From IMG/VR virus record IMGVR_UViG_3300021963_007569, positions 1 to 49,044 of that record: a DNA stretch of 49,044 nt. One strand, given 5' to 3'. Below the pieces are notes generated by a model, which worked only from the letters and a program-made list of their open reading frames with translations, searched no databases and was not told where the DNA came from. The position numbers and the translations under genes are program-made. Origin of the DNA: a virus. Shown piece after piece: positions 1 to 8,112 of the stretch; the first letter of the stretch is position 1, and each line of letters opens with the position of its first letter.

Positions 1-2
1 CA

Positions 3-338
3 ACAATATTAAATGAAACTAAAATTGACGAGATTTTAGTTTTTACAGATAACACAGACACAAAAGAATTTATTGAAGGTAAGTTTGAAAAATATGGTGT
101 CAATGTTGTTTATTTTGACTATAGTGATGACTTTATTACTGATTTTATTTGTCAATCACTTTGTGACCATTTTATTATTGCAAATAGTACTTTTTCATGG
201 TGGTCATCATTTTTAGGTAAAAATGAAAATAAAATAGTTTGTTGTCCAAGAGAAGAAGATTGGTTTGGTCATTCATATCGTCACTTTGATAGAAGTACTC
301 TATTACCGATAAACTGGAAAAGAATACCTCAACAATAA
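3..338 (+). CDS. Glycosyltransferase family 11-like (alpha-1,2-fucosyltransferase-like), C-terminal part
   Basis: The reading frame is open from the window edge to a TAA at 336-338, so only the last 111 residues are seen and the start lies outside. The segment DFICQSLCDHFIIANSTFSWW is the C-terminal GT11 signature (acidic patch, Cys-x-His, IIANSTFSWW), followed by a Lys-Ile-Val and Pro stretch and a Trp-Phe near the end, as in alpha-1,2-fucosyltransferases. GT11 enzymes transfer L-fucose from GDP-L-fucose to a terminal galactose. The stop overlaps the next ATG (TAATG), so it heads or continues the glycan operon. The exact donor is inferred; GDP-L-galactose is possible given the epimerase downstream. 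Confidence 0.8.
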   Translation, partial: TILNETKIDEILVFTDNTDTKEFIEGKFEKYGVNVVYFDYSDDFITDFICQSLCDHFIIANSTFSWWSSFLGKNENKIVCCPREEDWFGHSYRHFDRSTLLPINWKRIPQQ

Positions 339-1075
339 TGGATAGTTTAAATAAAATAGAGTTTAATAATATTCAATTTAAATGTATTAGTCTCCCTTCA
401 AGAACTGATAGAAGAGATTGGGTTACTTCTCACCTTAATAGTTTTAATATACCTTTTGAATTTTTTAATGCCTTAAGTGAAAAAGATAATGTTGAAAATT
501 TACCTTTTTTACCAGGAACAAAACCAGGAAATGTTGGTTGTGCATTATCACATTATGAACTAATTAAAAACCATAATAGTGATAAACTATTAGGAATTTT
601 TGAAGATGATGTAATTTTGTGTGAAGATTTTTTTGAAAGATTTTCATACATTGAAAACAATTTTAATCTTGATTGGGATATCTTTTTTCTATCATCTTTT
701 TATCATTTGAATAATGATAAAAGTAGATGGCATGAAAGTGGTGATTTTGAATTTACAGATATAAAATACATTCATAGAGTATACGGTTCTTTTTGTACTC
801 ATTCATATTTGGTTAATCCAAAATCAAAAGATAAGATTATAAATTTAATAAAAGAAAATTCACACAACTCTTACGCGATAGACCATTTATATATTTTAAT
901 TCAACAGCAATTAAATTGTTTTTCATTTACACCGGGAATGGCAAATCAAATCGTTAGTGTTAGTGATATTGATAATAAAGTAAAAGACCAAAACGTATTT
1001 CAAGAAGTTGTTGGTAGACATTACTTTGTAAATAAATTATCAGATTTTGATTACGACAAATACTTTAATAAATAA
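338..1075 (+). CDS. Glycosyltransferase family 25 (LPS/LOS-type)
   Basis: A 245-residue protein with the three GT25 landmarks: ISLPSRTDRR near residue 17 (the usual start of the family, N-L-x-R-x-x-R), GNVGCALSHYELI around 64-76, and LGIFEDDVIL around 85-94, where the acidic EDD is the metal/nucleotide-sugar site. GT25 enzymes add hexoses, often galactose, to lipooligosaccharide or protein acceptors. The ATG overlaps the stop of the GT11 gene by one base, so the two are translationally coupled. The acceptor is unknown; in this cassette it may be the phage capsid or tail or a host glycan. Family call is firm, substrate is not. Confidence 0.85.
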   Translation: MDSLNKIEFNNIQFKCISLPSRTDRRDWVTSHLNSFNIPFEFFNALSEKDNVENLPFLPGTKPGNVGCALSHYELIKNHNSDKLLGIFEDDVILCEDFFERFSYIENNFNLDWDIFFLSSFYHLNNDKSRWHESGDFEFTDIKYIHRVYGSFCTHSYLVNPKSKDKIINLIKENSHNSYAIDHLYILIQQQLNCFSFTPGMANQIVSVSDIDNKVKDQNVFQEVVGRHYFVNKLSDFDYDKYFNK

Positions 1076-1079
1076 TATT

Positions 1080-1817
1080 ATGGAAACTACTATATCAACA
1101 AAAATTAAAAAATACCTTTTTAAAATTGAACAAATCAATTACACAATTAACAATTTTGATTATTTTACAACTCAATATGGGATACCTCATGATAAACCAA
1201 TTAACATAATGGATGAATACAGAGCTACTTTAAGTTTAGTGAACAAACTATCCAAAGAAAGAACCATTATTGATGTTGGTGGTAATTGTGGACTATTTTC
1301 GATACCTGTCGCAAAAGATGGTTTTAAAGTATTTTCTTTTGAACCGATTAAAATGAATGTGGATTTATTAGAATTAAATAAAAAAGAAAATGGTTGTGAA
1401 ACTTTAACTGTTGTACCAAAAGCTTTGTCCAACGTTAATGAAAATAGAACAATTTATATTCCGTTTTGCTCCGACAACACGTCATTTAACCAAAGTGTCG
1501 CGGTTAGTAATATGAAACGAAAGGATTATATTGAAGAAGTTGTTGTTTGTGAAACATTTGATAAATGGTTAAGTGAAAATAAAGGGTTAGATGTTGGCTT
1601 TATTAAAATTGACGTTCAAGGATTTGAAAAAGAGGTTTTAGAAGGTATGGAAAATTTCTTAAAAAATTGTAATGATGTTTATATTTTTATTGAATGGGAT
1701 TCAAATCACACCGAAAAAGCTGGTTCGTCATTAAACGAGCTTGAAACTTTATTAACTTCTAACGGATTTGAAGATGTTAAACAATTATATGGTGATAAAT
1801 TATTTTACAAAAATTAA
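1080..1817 (+). CDS. FkbM-family SAM-dependent methyltransferase
   Basis: SAM-binding motif I reads TIIDVGGNCGLFSIPVA, followed by the acidic motif II FSFEPIKMN. The FkbM C-terminal block is VGFIKIDVQGFEKEVLEGM, with the KIDVQGxE signature. FkbM enzymes O-methylate sugars or polyketides, consistent with a neighbour cluster of glycosyltransferases. I start it at ATG 1080, five bases after the previous stop; an in-frame ATG at 1047 would overlap the GT25 gene by 29 bases and adds 11 unremarkable residues. Two further FkbM-type genes follow, so the glycan is probably methylated at several positions or these act on different sugars. Confidence 0.85.
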   Translation: METTISTKIKKYLFKIEQINYTINNFDYFTTQYGIPHDKPINIMDEYRATLSLVNKLSKERTIIDVGGNCGLFSIPVAKDGFKVFSFEPIKMNVDLLELNKKENGCETLTVVPKALSNVNENRTIYIPFCSDNTSFNQSVAVSNMKRKDYIEEVVVCETFDKWLSENKGLDVGFIKIDVQGFEKEVLEGMENFLKNCNDVYIFIEWDSNHTEKAGSSLNELETLLTSNGFEDVKQLYGDKLFYKN

Positions 1818-1820
1818 CTT

Positions 1821-2561
1821 ATGATTGAAAATTTTGACGTTTTAATTGTATGTCATGAAAAAGATTTTCCAAAATTACCAAGGGTAATTCAAAGTATTAA
1901 AACCTATGTCGAGGGATTTGATAAAATACATGTTATTACCAATATTGATTACAATTTAGACGATGAAATAGTCATTTTTCACAATGAAAAAGATATTTTA
2001 AATATTCAATTAGATAAATTAAAATATAGACCAAATTGGATTTACCAACAATTGTTAAAGTTATTACAAGGAGTTACCAGAGATTGGTATTTTGTAATTG
2101 ATGCAGATACCGTAATCACAAGAAAGTTCACTCCTATTGCAAATGGTAATGCCAAATTTTACATAAACAAAAATGAACAAAATTATAAACCTTATTTTAA
2201 TTTTGCAAAAAAATTGAATGTGAAAAAAGTCTTTGATAAAACGTTCATTTCTGAAATTATGATGTTTAATCGTCACTATGTAAAAGAACTTTTTTCAATG
2301 AATAACTTGAATATTAAGGAAGATATTTTAGAATTCATGTATAAAAACATAAATGAAAACTCTCATTTGTCCGAATACGAATTATATGGAAACTTTATTC
2401 ATCAACATCATCCTGACGAGTATGAAATTAAAGAAATCAGTAGTTGGGGGTTCGGAAGAGGTAATTGGGACCCAAAATTTTGGAATGACGAAAGAATTAA
2501 AGTCATGATAGAAGTTTACGGTAGAGATAACGATTTGATGTCATTTCACACTTATAATTAA
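1821..2561 (+). CDS. DUF6492-like putative glycosyltransferase (GT-A fold)
   Basis: The N-terminus FDVLIVCHEKDFPKLPRVIQS is the nucleotide-sugar binding beta-strand of GT-A-like proteins, and DWYFVIDADTVITRKF around residues 87-102 holds the DAD metal-binding triad. The central FISEIMMFNRHYVKELF segment matches DUF6492 proteins, which are found in polysaccharide clusters and treated as glycosyltransferases. It lies three bases after the FkbM gene and 11 bases before another methyltransferase, in the same tight operon. No donor or acceptor can be read. The acidic triad and overall length (246 residues) suit an active enzyme. Confidence 0.65.
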   Translation: MIENFDVLIVCHEKDFPKLPRVIQSIKTYVEGFDKIHVITNIDYNLDDEIVIFHNEKDILNIQLDKLKYRPNWIYQQLLKLLQGVTRDWYFVIDADTVITRKFTPIANGNAKFYINKNEQNYKPYFNFAKKLNVKKVFDKTFISEIMMFNRHYVKELFSMNNLNIKEDILEFMYKNINENSHLSEYELYGNFIHQHHPDEYEIKEISSWGFGRGNWDPKFWNDERIKVMIEVYGRDNDLMSFHTYN

Positions 2562-2572
2562 AAATAATATAT

Positions 2573-3277
2573 ATGTCTTTAAAAAAATTTGAATTAAAAA
2601 AATACTCACAAAATGGTGAAGATGGTATTATTGAATATCTAATAAATTTAATTTATGACGACCCAAAAAATAAAATTTATTTAGAAATTGGTGTTGAGGA
2701 TGGTACTGAATGTAATACAAGAAACTTAAGAGAACATTTTGGTTGGAGTGGAATTTTAATTGACGGTAAAAACGAAAACAAAAGTATTAAATTATATAAT
2801 CATTTTGTTACTAAAGATAACGTTATAGATTTATTAAAATCATATTATATACCATCAAAATTAAATTTAATATCAATTGATATTGATTATAATGATTTTT
2901 ACGTTTTAAACGAAATTCTTAAACAATATAATTCTGATTTAATTATTGTTGAATATAATGCAACACATTCATATGATGAAGATAAAGTTATAATCTATGA
3001 TGAAAATGGTGGATGGGATGGGACAAATTATTTTGGAGCATCATTATTAAGTTATACAAAATTATTAAATAAATTTGGATATTCATTAGTTAGTACTGAA
3101 ACACAGGGAGTTAATGCGTTTTTTGTTTCAAATGATTTAATTACAGACAATTTAAAAAATATAAATGATATCAAAGAACTTTATACTTTACCAAAATATG
3201 GTAATGGACCAAACGGTGGTCACTTATCAGATTACAAAAATAGAGAGTATGTAAGTTTTAATAATTTAATCCTATAA
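2573..3277 (+). CDS. FkbM-like methyltransferase, SQNGEDGI subfamily
   Basis: The N-terminus contains KKYSQNGEDGIIEYLIN, a signature of a Rossmann-fold methyltransferase-like family often found beside FkbM genes in polysaccharide loci. A SAM-type motif I follows as IYLEIGVEDGTECNTRNL, and SIDIDYNDFYVLNEIL occupies the place of the FkbM IDVQG block, so the fold is retained with a divergent active site. Near the C-terminus YGNGPNGGHL is glycine-rich. It is 234 residues long and sits two bases before the next FkbM gene. Sugar O-methylation is the likely role, but the divergent second block leaves activity uncertain. Confidence 0.6.
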   Translation: MSLKKFELKKYSQNGEDGIIEYLINLIYDDPKNKIYLEIGVEDGTECNTRNLREHFGWSGILIDGKNENKSIKLYNHFVTKDNVIDLLKSYYIPSKLNLISIDIDYNDFYVLNEILKQYNSDLIIVEYNATHSYDEDKVIIYDENGGWDGTNYFGASLLSYTKLLNKFGYSLVSTETQGVNAFFVSNDLITDNLKNINDIKELYTLPKYGNGPNGGHLSDYKNREYVSFNNLIL

Positions 3278-3279
3278 AA

Positions 3280-3957
3280 ATGAATAATAATCCAGAACCA
3301 CACATTTTCAAATTATTGGAAATTACAAATCAATATCTTAAGTCTGACGTAAATGTCATATTAGATATTGGTGCCAGAGATTTAACTGAAAGTATTTTTC
3401 TTTCAGAAAACTATCCAAATTCAAAAGTAATCTCTTTTGAGTGTAATCCCCAAACATTACCAATATGTAGAGAAAAATCTAAAAATTACCCTAATATTGA
3501 GTTAATTGATAAAGCGGTTAATGAATACGATGGAACTTGTAAGTTCTATCCAATAAACCCATTAAAGACAAAAACTACTTGGGAAGATGGTAACCCAGGT
3601 GCATCTTCTTTGTTTATTGCAAATGATAACTATCCGTTTGAAAAATATGTTCAAGATGAGATTGAAGTTGATTGTGTAAGAATTGATACAATATTAAAAG
3701 AACGTAATATTGATAAAGTTGATATTATTTGGATGGACTTACAAGGCGCAGAACTAATCGCTTTGAAAAGTATTGGTGACATTTTAAAAAATGTATCTAT
3801 TATTTGTACAGAAACTGAAATGACTCCAATGTATAAAAACCAAGCATTGTTTAAAGACATTGATTTTTTCTTAAAAGAAAATTTTGATTTTGTCCATGGA
3901 AATTTAAATACAACTTGGGGTACTGATGTTTTCTACGTAAATAAAAAATTAAAATAA
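3280..3957 (+). CDS. FkbM-family SAM-dependent methyltransferase
   Basis: Motif I is VILDIGARDLTESIFLSE, motif II is VISFECNPQTLPIC, and the FkbM block reads DIIWMDLQGAELIALKSIG, including the DLQGAE signature. The product is 225 residues, normal for the family. It follows the preceding methyltransferase by two bases and precedes the DUF6165 gene by one base, so the three genes are almost certainly co-transcribed. The likely reaction is O-methylation of a sugar hydroxyl with SAM. It differs clearly from the gene at 1080, so this is not a recent duplication. Confidence 0.8.
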   Translation: MNNNPEPHIFKLLEITNQYLKSDVNVILDIGARDLTESIFLSENYPNSKVISFECNPQTLPICREKSKNYPNIELIDKAVNEYDGTCKFYPINPLKTKTTWEDGNPGASSLFIANDNYPFEKYVQDEIEVDCVRIDTILKERNIDKVDIIWMDLQGAELIALKSIGDILKNVSIICTETEMTPMYKNQALFKDIDFFLKENFDFVHGNLNTTWGTDVFYVNKKLK

Positions 3958-3958
3958 C

Positions 3959-4339
3959 ATGATTACAATCCCTATTAGTGTTGGAGAATTGATAGATAAA
4001 TTATCTATTCTTCACGTAAAACAAACTATGATTTTAGACCAAAATAAATTGGAATTTATCAATAAAGAATTTGAATTATTATATAATTTTTCATCGGCAT
4101 ATTTGGATAATGAACAGATATCTAACATCTACCATGAGTTAGTTGACACTAATACTACTTTATGGAAAATTGAAGATGAATTGAGAATTAAAGAAAAAAA
4201 TAAATCTTTTGATAGTGATTTTGTTGATTTAGCAAGAAAAGTATATATCACTAATGATATTAGATTTTCACACAAAAATAAAATAAACGAGTTAACCAAC
4301 TCAGAAATAAGAGAACAAAAAGATTACGTAAAATATTAA
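3959..4339 (+). CDS. DUF6165-family protein
   Basis: The N-terminus ITIPISVGELIDKLSILHVK is the hallmark of DUF6165, a small helical family of unknown function found in polysaccharide gene clusters of bacteria and in phages. The remaining 100 residues are charged and predicted helical, ending in LTNSEIREQKDYVKY. The start is one base after the methyltransferase stop and the stop is two bases before the epimerase gene. Its constant association with glycosyltransferase and methyltransferase genes suggests an accessory role in glycan synthesis; nothing in the sequence indicates catalysis. Confidence 0.7.
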   Translation: MITIPISVGELIDKLSILHVKQTMILDQNKLEFINKEFELLYNFSSAYLDNEQISNIYHELVDTNTTLWKIEDELRIKEKNKSFDSDFVDLARKVYITNDIRFSHKNKINELTNSEIREQKDYVKY

Positions 4340-4341
4340 AT

Positions 4342-5421
4342 ATGAAAAAAATATTAGTATTAGGTGGTGGCGGTTTTATTGGAGGTCACTTAGCAAAAAA
4401 ATTAAAAGATGAGGGAAATTGGGTAAGAGTCGTTGATATTAAAAATCACGAATATTTCACAAAACAAGAGATGTGTGATGAGTTTTTAACTTACGATTTA
4501 ACAGACCCAAAAAATGTAGAGGCGGTTATAAGGTTAGAACAATATAGTGATGATTTTAGGAAAAACGTAATATCACCATTTTCATACCTTAAACAACCTT
4601 ATTCTGAGTTGATACCGTTTGATGAAGTATACCAACTTGCCGCGGATATGGGTGGAGCTGGTTATATTTTCACAGGAGAACACGATGCGGATGTTATGCA
4701 CAACTCAGCAATGATTAACTTAAATGTTGCCAAAGAATGTGTTAAATATGGTGTTAAAAAAGTATTTTATTCGTCATCAGCATGTATGTATCCTGAACAC
4801 AATCAATTAGACCCTAATAACCCAAATTGTGAAGAATCTTCGGCATATCCCGCAAATCCTGATTCAGAATATGGTTGGGAAAAATTGTTCTCTGAAAGAC
4901 TATTTTTATCATTTCATAGAAACTATGGGTTGAATGTTAGAATTGCAAGATTCCATAACATATTTGGACCTATGGGTACATGGAAAGGTGGTAAAGAAAA
5001 ATCACCGGCAGCTATGTGTAGGAAAGCTGCAGAATCTAAAGATGGGGACGTAATTGAAGTTTGGGGTGATGGTAAACAAACACGTTCATTCTTATATATT
5101 GATGAATGTCTTGAGGCGGTTCAAAGGTTGATGGATTCTGATTTTATAGGTCCTGTTAATATTGGGTCTGAAGAGATGGTCACTATTAACCAATTAGCGT
5201 CCATGGCAATTGCAATCTCTGAAAAAGATTTAATTATAAAAAATATTGAAGGTCAAGAATTCATTGAAAAATACGGATTCAAATGTCCTTTAGGTGTTAA
5301 AGGTAGAAATTCTGATAACAAATTATTTAAACAAAAAATAGGTTGGGAAGTAAACCAACCTTTATCAATCGGTCTTAAAAAGACATATAGATGGATAAAA
5401 GCACAGGTTGAAAAACCATAA
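4342..5421 (+). CDS. GDP-mannose 3,5-epimerase-like NDP-sugar epimerase
   Basis: An extended short-chain dehydrogenase of 359 residues. The NAD-binding glycine motif is GGGGFIGGH (8-16), the catalytic triad Tyr-Lys is YGWEK (177-181), and LAADMGGAGYI (99-109) is typical of GDP-mannose 3,5-epimerase. The family cysteine lies in SSSACMYPE (144-152, Cys148) and the second epimerisation lysine in TWKGGKEKSPAA (Lys215). WGDGKQTRSFLYIDECLE and NIGSEEMVTIN also match that family. The enzyme would convert GDP-D-mannose to GDP-L-galactose, or to the 5-epimer GDP-L-gulose. It would supply an unusual L-sugar to the glycosyltransferases of the same operon. Other SDR epimerases are less likely because both special residues are present. 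Confidence 0.8.
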   Translation: MKKILVLGGGGFIGGHLAKKLKDEGNWVRVVDIKNHEYFTKQEMCDEFLTYDLTDPKNVEAVIRLEQYSDDFRKNVISPFSYLKQPYSELIPFDEVYQLAADMGGAGYIFTGEHDADVMHNSAMINLNVAKECVKYGVKKVFYSSSACMYPEHNQLDPNNPNCEESSAYPANPDSEYGWEKLFSERLFLSFHRNYGLNVRIARFHNIFGPMGTWKGGKEKSPAAMCRKAAESKDGDVIEVWGDGKQTRSFLYIDECLEAVQRLMDSDFIGPVNIGSEEMVTINQLASMAIAISEKDLIIKNIEGQEFIEKYGFKCPLGVKGRNSDNKLFKQKIGWEVNQPLSIGLKKTYRWIKAQVEKP

Positions 5422-5440
5422 AGATAAAAATAACAAATAA

Positions 5441-6190
5441 ATGGGTAGTACAAGACCAAAAAAATCACCAGTTCCAACCCCATCAATTGAAGAGGGAAAT
5501 CATAAAACAAGAAAAGAAGTTATTTGTTCTATTCTTAAAAAGAAAACAAAAGAAAAGTTTTTAACTCAAACTCAAAAAAAATATTACGACACTTTAATTT
5601 CAAGTGAGGTTACAATATGTTCAGGACCTGCAGGTGTGGGTAAAAGTTATATTACCATGAAAGCGGCGATTGATTTATTATCAGACCCAACAACACCATA
5701 CGAAAAAATAATAATTGTCAGACCTGCGGTTGAAGCTGAAGAAAAGTTAGGTAGTTTACCAGGTAACGTTGAAGAAAAATTAGACCCTTACATCTTTCCA
5801 TCATACTATCTTTTGAATAAAATTATTGGTAAAGAAAATAGAGAAAAGTTAAAAGAACTTGAAATTGTTGAGGTTTTCGCCTTGGCATTTATGAGAGGTA
5901 TGAATATTGATAATTCAATATTGATTTTTGAAGAAGGTCAAAACGCAACCCCAAGTCAAATGAAACTTCTATTGACAAGAATAGGGTTTAATAGTAAATT
6001 TTTTATATCAGGTGATGTCGAACAGTCTGATAGATATAAAAACAAAACTCATAGTGGATTATGGGATGCAATTGAAAAATTTAGAAATGATGGGTTTATC
6101 TCAACTTTTGAATTCAAAGACAAAAATGATATTGTTAGAAATCCACTGATAACTAAAATATTACAAAAATACGATACCGAAACAGAATGA
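5441..6190 (+). CDS. phoH: PhoH-like ATPase
   Basis: A 249-residue PhoH domain. LTQTQKKYYDTL around residue 41 is the Q-motif-like entry, Walker A is GPAGVGKS (62-69), and Walker B is ILIFEEGQNATPSQM (160-174), where the usual DEAQN reads EEGQN. FISGDVEQSD follows as sensor motif. PhoH proteins are P-loop ATPases related to RNA helicases and are very common in phages, with a poorly defined role in RNA or phosphate-stress metabolism. It starts 19 bases after the epimerase and overlaps the next gene by four bases. It separates the two halves of the glycosyltransferase cassette. Confidence 0.9.
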   Translation: MGSTRPKKSPVPTPSIEEGNHKTRKEVICSILKKKTKEKFLTQTQKKYYDTLISSEVTICSGPAGVGKSYITMKAAIDLLSDPTTPYEKIIIVRPAVEAEEKLGSLPGNVEEKLDPYIFPSYYLLNKIIGKENREKLKELEIVEVFALAFMRGMNIDNSILIFEEGQNATPSQMKLLLTRIGFNSKFFISGDVEQSDRYKNKTHSGLWDAIEKFRNDGFISTFEFKDKNDIVRNPLITKILQKYDTETE

Positions 6191-6783
6191 GAATTGGAAT
6201 AGAATTGAATGGTGTTTTAAGAGATACTTTGAAAAAAATACAACAAGAGTATGAAAAATGGTATTTAGAAAATCCATTCAAAGAAGATGAAGAAAAATCA
6301 GAGTATGAAGTTATATCTGATTTAACGTCTTTGGATATTTCAAAACATCTAAAATTTAAAGACGAAAATGAATTATATAATTTCCTTTATAAAGAACATA
6401 CTATGGAAATTTTTGGTCATGCAGGTTCGGTTGAAATGTCTAGTATGATGGATTTTAACGAGTTTTATTTAGATATGAGAGACAATCACGATATTTTGAT
6501 TGTTTCAGATGAGATTGGTAAATCAAAACCAGCATCTTTATTTTTCATTTCAAAGTTTGGGTGTTTAGTTGAAACTGTTAAATTTTACAGTGAAACAACA
6601 ATAAATTCAATGTGGAACTCAATAGATGTTTTACTTACAGCGAATCCTAACTTATTATTAAATCAACCTAAAGATAAAATTGTTATTAAATATGAAACTT
6701 CATACAATCAAGATATTGAAACAAAATATTCTATAACAAAATTTAAAGAATTACAAACTAAAATAAAAGAAACATATGATTAA
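6187..6783 (+). CDS. HAD-like protein with degenerate catalytic motif
   Basis: The N-terminus MRIGIELNGVLRDT has the shape of HAD motif I (DxDGVLxDT), but both catalytic aspartates are changed, to Glu6 and Asn8. A later hydrophobic strand HDILIVSDEIGKSKPASLFFIS resembles motif II-III of HAD 5-prime nucleotidase-type proteins. The protein is 198 residues. Its start overlaps phoH (ATGA) and its end overlaps the next gene by eight bases. It probably binds a nucleotide or phosphosugar without hydrolysing it, or acts as a structural pseudo-enzyme; this is inference. An unrelated Rossmann-like fold is the alternative. Confidence 0.45.
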   Translation: MRIGIELNGVLRDTLKKIQQEYEKWYLENPFKEDEEKSEYEVISDLTSLDISKHLKFKDENELYNFLYKEHTMEIFGHAGSVEMSSMMDFNEFYLDMRDNHDILIVSDEIGKSKPASLFFISKFGCLVETVKFYSETTINSMWNSIDVLLTANPNLLLNQPKDKIVIKYETSYNQDIETKYSITKFKELQTKIKETYD

Positions 6784-7057
6784 AGTATTAGGAGAACACT
6801 ACTACATTGATTTGGACAAAGTTGAAGAATATTTGGACATGTCAGAGCAATACCCTGAAGATGGGGTCTCAGGAAACACCGAAACAAGGATTAACATCAT
6901 AAAATTTGAAATGGTAAAAATGTTGATGGATACCGTTTTAACTGAACATGAAGAAATTGATGAACAGTTAGGAACAAAATCAAGCTCAAATACAAGTATA
7001 CCATTTAGATTAGCATTTAATAGCTTATTAAACAAAAAACTTATAAATCACTACTAA
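6776..7057 (+). CDS. Small acidic protein of unknown function
   Basis: A 93-residue protein I do not recognise. It begins MIKVLGEHYYIDLDKVEEYL, has a Gly-Asn-Thr-Glu-Thr-Arg stretch near residue 32, and an acidic helical centre (LTEHEEIDEQLG) followed by a Ser/Thr-rich turn and a hydrophobic C-terminal helix. There is no signal peptide or membrane segment. It overlaps the HAD-like gene by eight bases and is followed after one base by a glycosyltransferase, so it is translated as part of the operon. No function is inferred. Confidence 0.6.
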   Translation: MIKVLGEHYYIDLDKVEEYLDMSEQYPEDGVSGNTETRINIIKFEMVKMLMDTVLTEHEEIDEQLGTKSSSNTSIPFRLAFNSLLNKKLINHY

Positions 7058-7058
7058 T

Positions 7059-8111
7059 ATGGATACATCGATAAACGAAAAAGTAAAACAGTCAATTCAG
7101 AACTTAAAAGATAAGAAATCAAAAATTTATTTTCTTATTCAAGACACTAAAGGAAACGCTAAAGCATCAGTTAGGTTAATTTATCAAATGGCCAAAATTC
7201 TCTTAGATGAAGGATTTAACCCTATAATTTTACACGAGAAAAAAGATTATGCCGGTGTAGTTGCTTGGTTGGATGAAGAATACATGTCAATCCCACACAG
7301 AGCTATCGAAGGTCAAAATTTAGAAATTGCACCTGAAGATTTTATTGTGGTTCCTGAAGTATTTGGTTATGTTATGGAACAAATTAAAAATTTACCTTGT
7401 GGTAAGATTGTGTTGACACAAAACTACAACCATATTGTTGAGACATTACAACCTGGTCAAAGTTGGGGTCAATTTGGATTTTTTAAGTGTTTAACCACAA
7501 CAACAAAACAACAAGAATATATCGAATCAGTAATGAGACAGTCAAGTTTTGATATCATCAAACCTTTAATTACCGATAATTTCTACCCTAAAAATCTACC
7601 ATCACTTCCAATTATTGGTGTTCATACAAAAGACCAATCCGACACAATTAACATTGTTAAAACTTTCTACTTGAAGTTTCCACAATACAGATGGTTTACA
7701 TTTAGAGATTTAAGAGGTCTTTCAGAAAAAGAATTCGCAAACTCATTAAGAGATTGTTTTGTGAGTGTTTGGATTGATGATGAGAGTGGATTTGGAACTT
7801 TCCCATTAGAATCTATGGCGTCAGGTGTTCCTGTTATTGGTAAAGTACCGAACATGCAACCTGAATGGATGAATGAGGATAATGGTGTATGGGTAACCAA
7901 TAAAAACATGATGTGTGATTTTATTGCCGATTATATTCAAAATTGGTTAGAAGACAACATCAAAACCGAACTTTATGATAACATGAAAACAACGGTTGAA
8001 AAATACACAAATAAACAAGAATTCGATTCTACAGTTATTTCATTATTTGAAAATTACTTAAATGTAAGAGCGGAATCATTTGAACAACAAATATCTAAAA
8101 CAGAAGAATAA
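7059..8111 (+). CDS. GT-B fold glycosyltransferase (GT4-like)
   Basis: A 350-residue protein with the two-domain layout of GT-B enzymes. The N-terminal half contains IYFLIQDTKGNAKASVRLIYQMAKILLDEGF, a Rossmann-like acceptor domain. The C-terminal half contains VWIDDESGFGTFPLESMASGVPVIG (about 246-270), which is the donor-binding E-x7-E region of GT4 enzymes with acid residues spaced as expected. KIVLTQNYNHIVETLQPGQSW lies between. The last 40 residues are a charged helix. It probably extends a glycan; donor unknown. It sits one base after the small unknown gene and is followed by a second glycosyltransferase. Confidence 0.7.
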   Translation: MDTSINEKVKQSIQNLKDKKSKIYFLIQDTKGNAKASVRLIYQMAKILLDEGFNPIILHEKKDYAGVVAWLDEEYMSIPHRAIEGQNLEIAPEDFIVVPEVFGYVMEQIKNLPCGKIVLTQNYNHIVETLQPGQSWGQFGFFKCLTTTTKQQEYIESVMRQSSFDIIKPLITDNFYPKNLPSLPIIGVHTKDQSDTINIVKTFYLKFPQYRWFTFRDLRGLSEKEFANSLRDCFVSVWIDDESGFGTFPLESMASGVPVIGKVPNMQPEWMNEDNGVWVTNKNMMCDFIADYIQNWLEDNIKTELYDNMKTTVEKYTNKQEFDSTVISLFENYLNVRAESFEQQISKTEE

Positions 8112-8112
8112 T

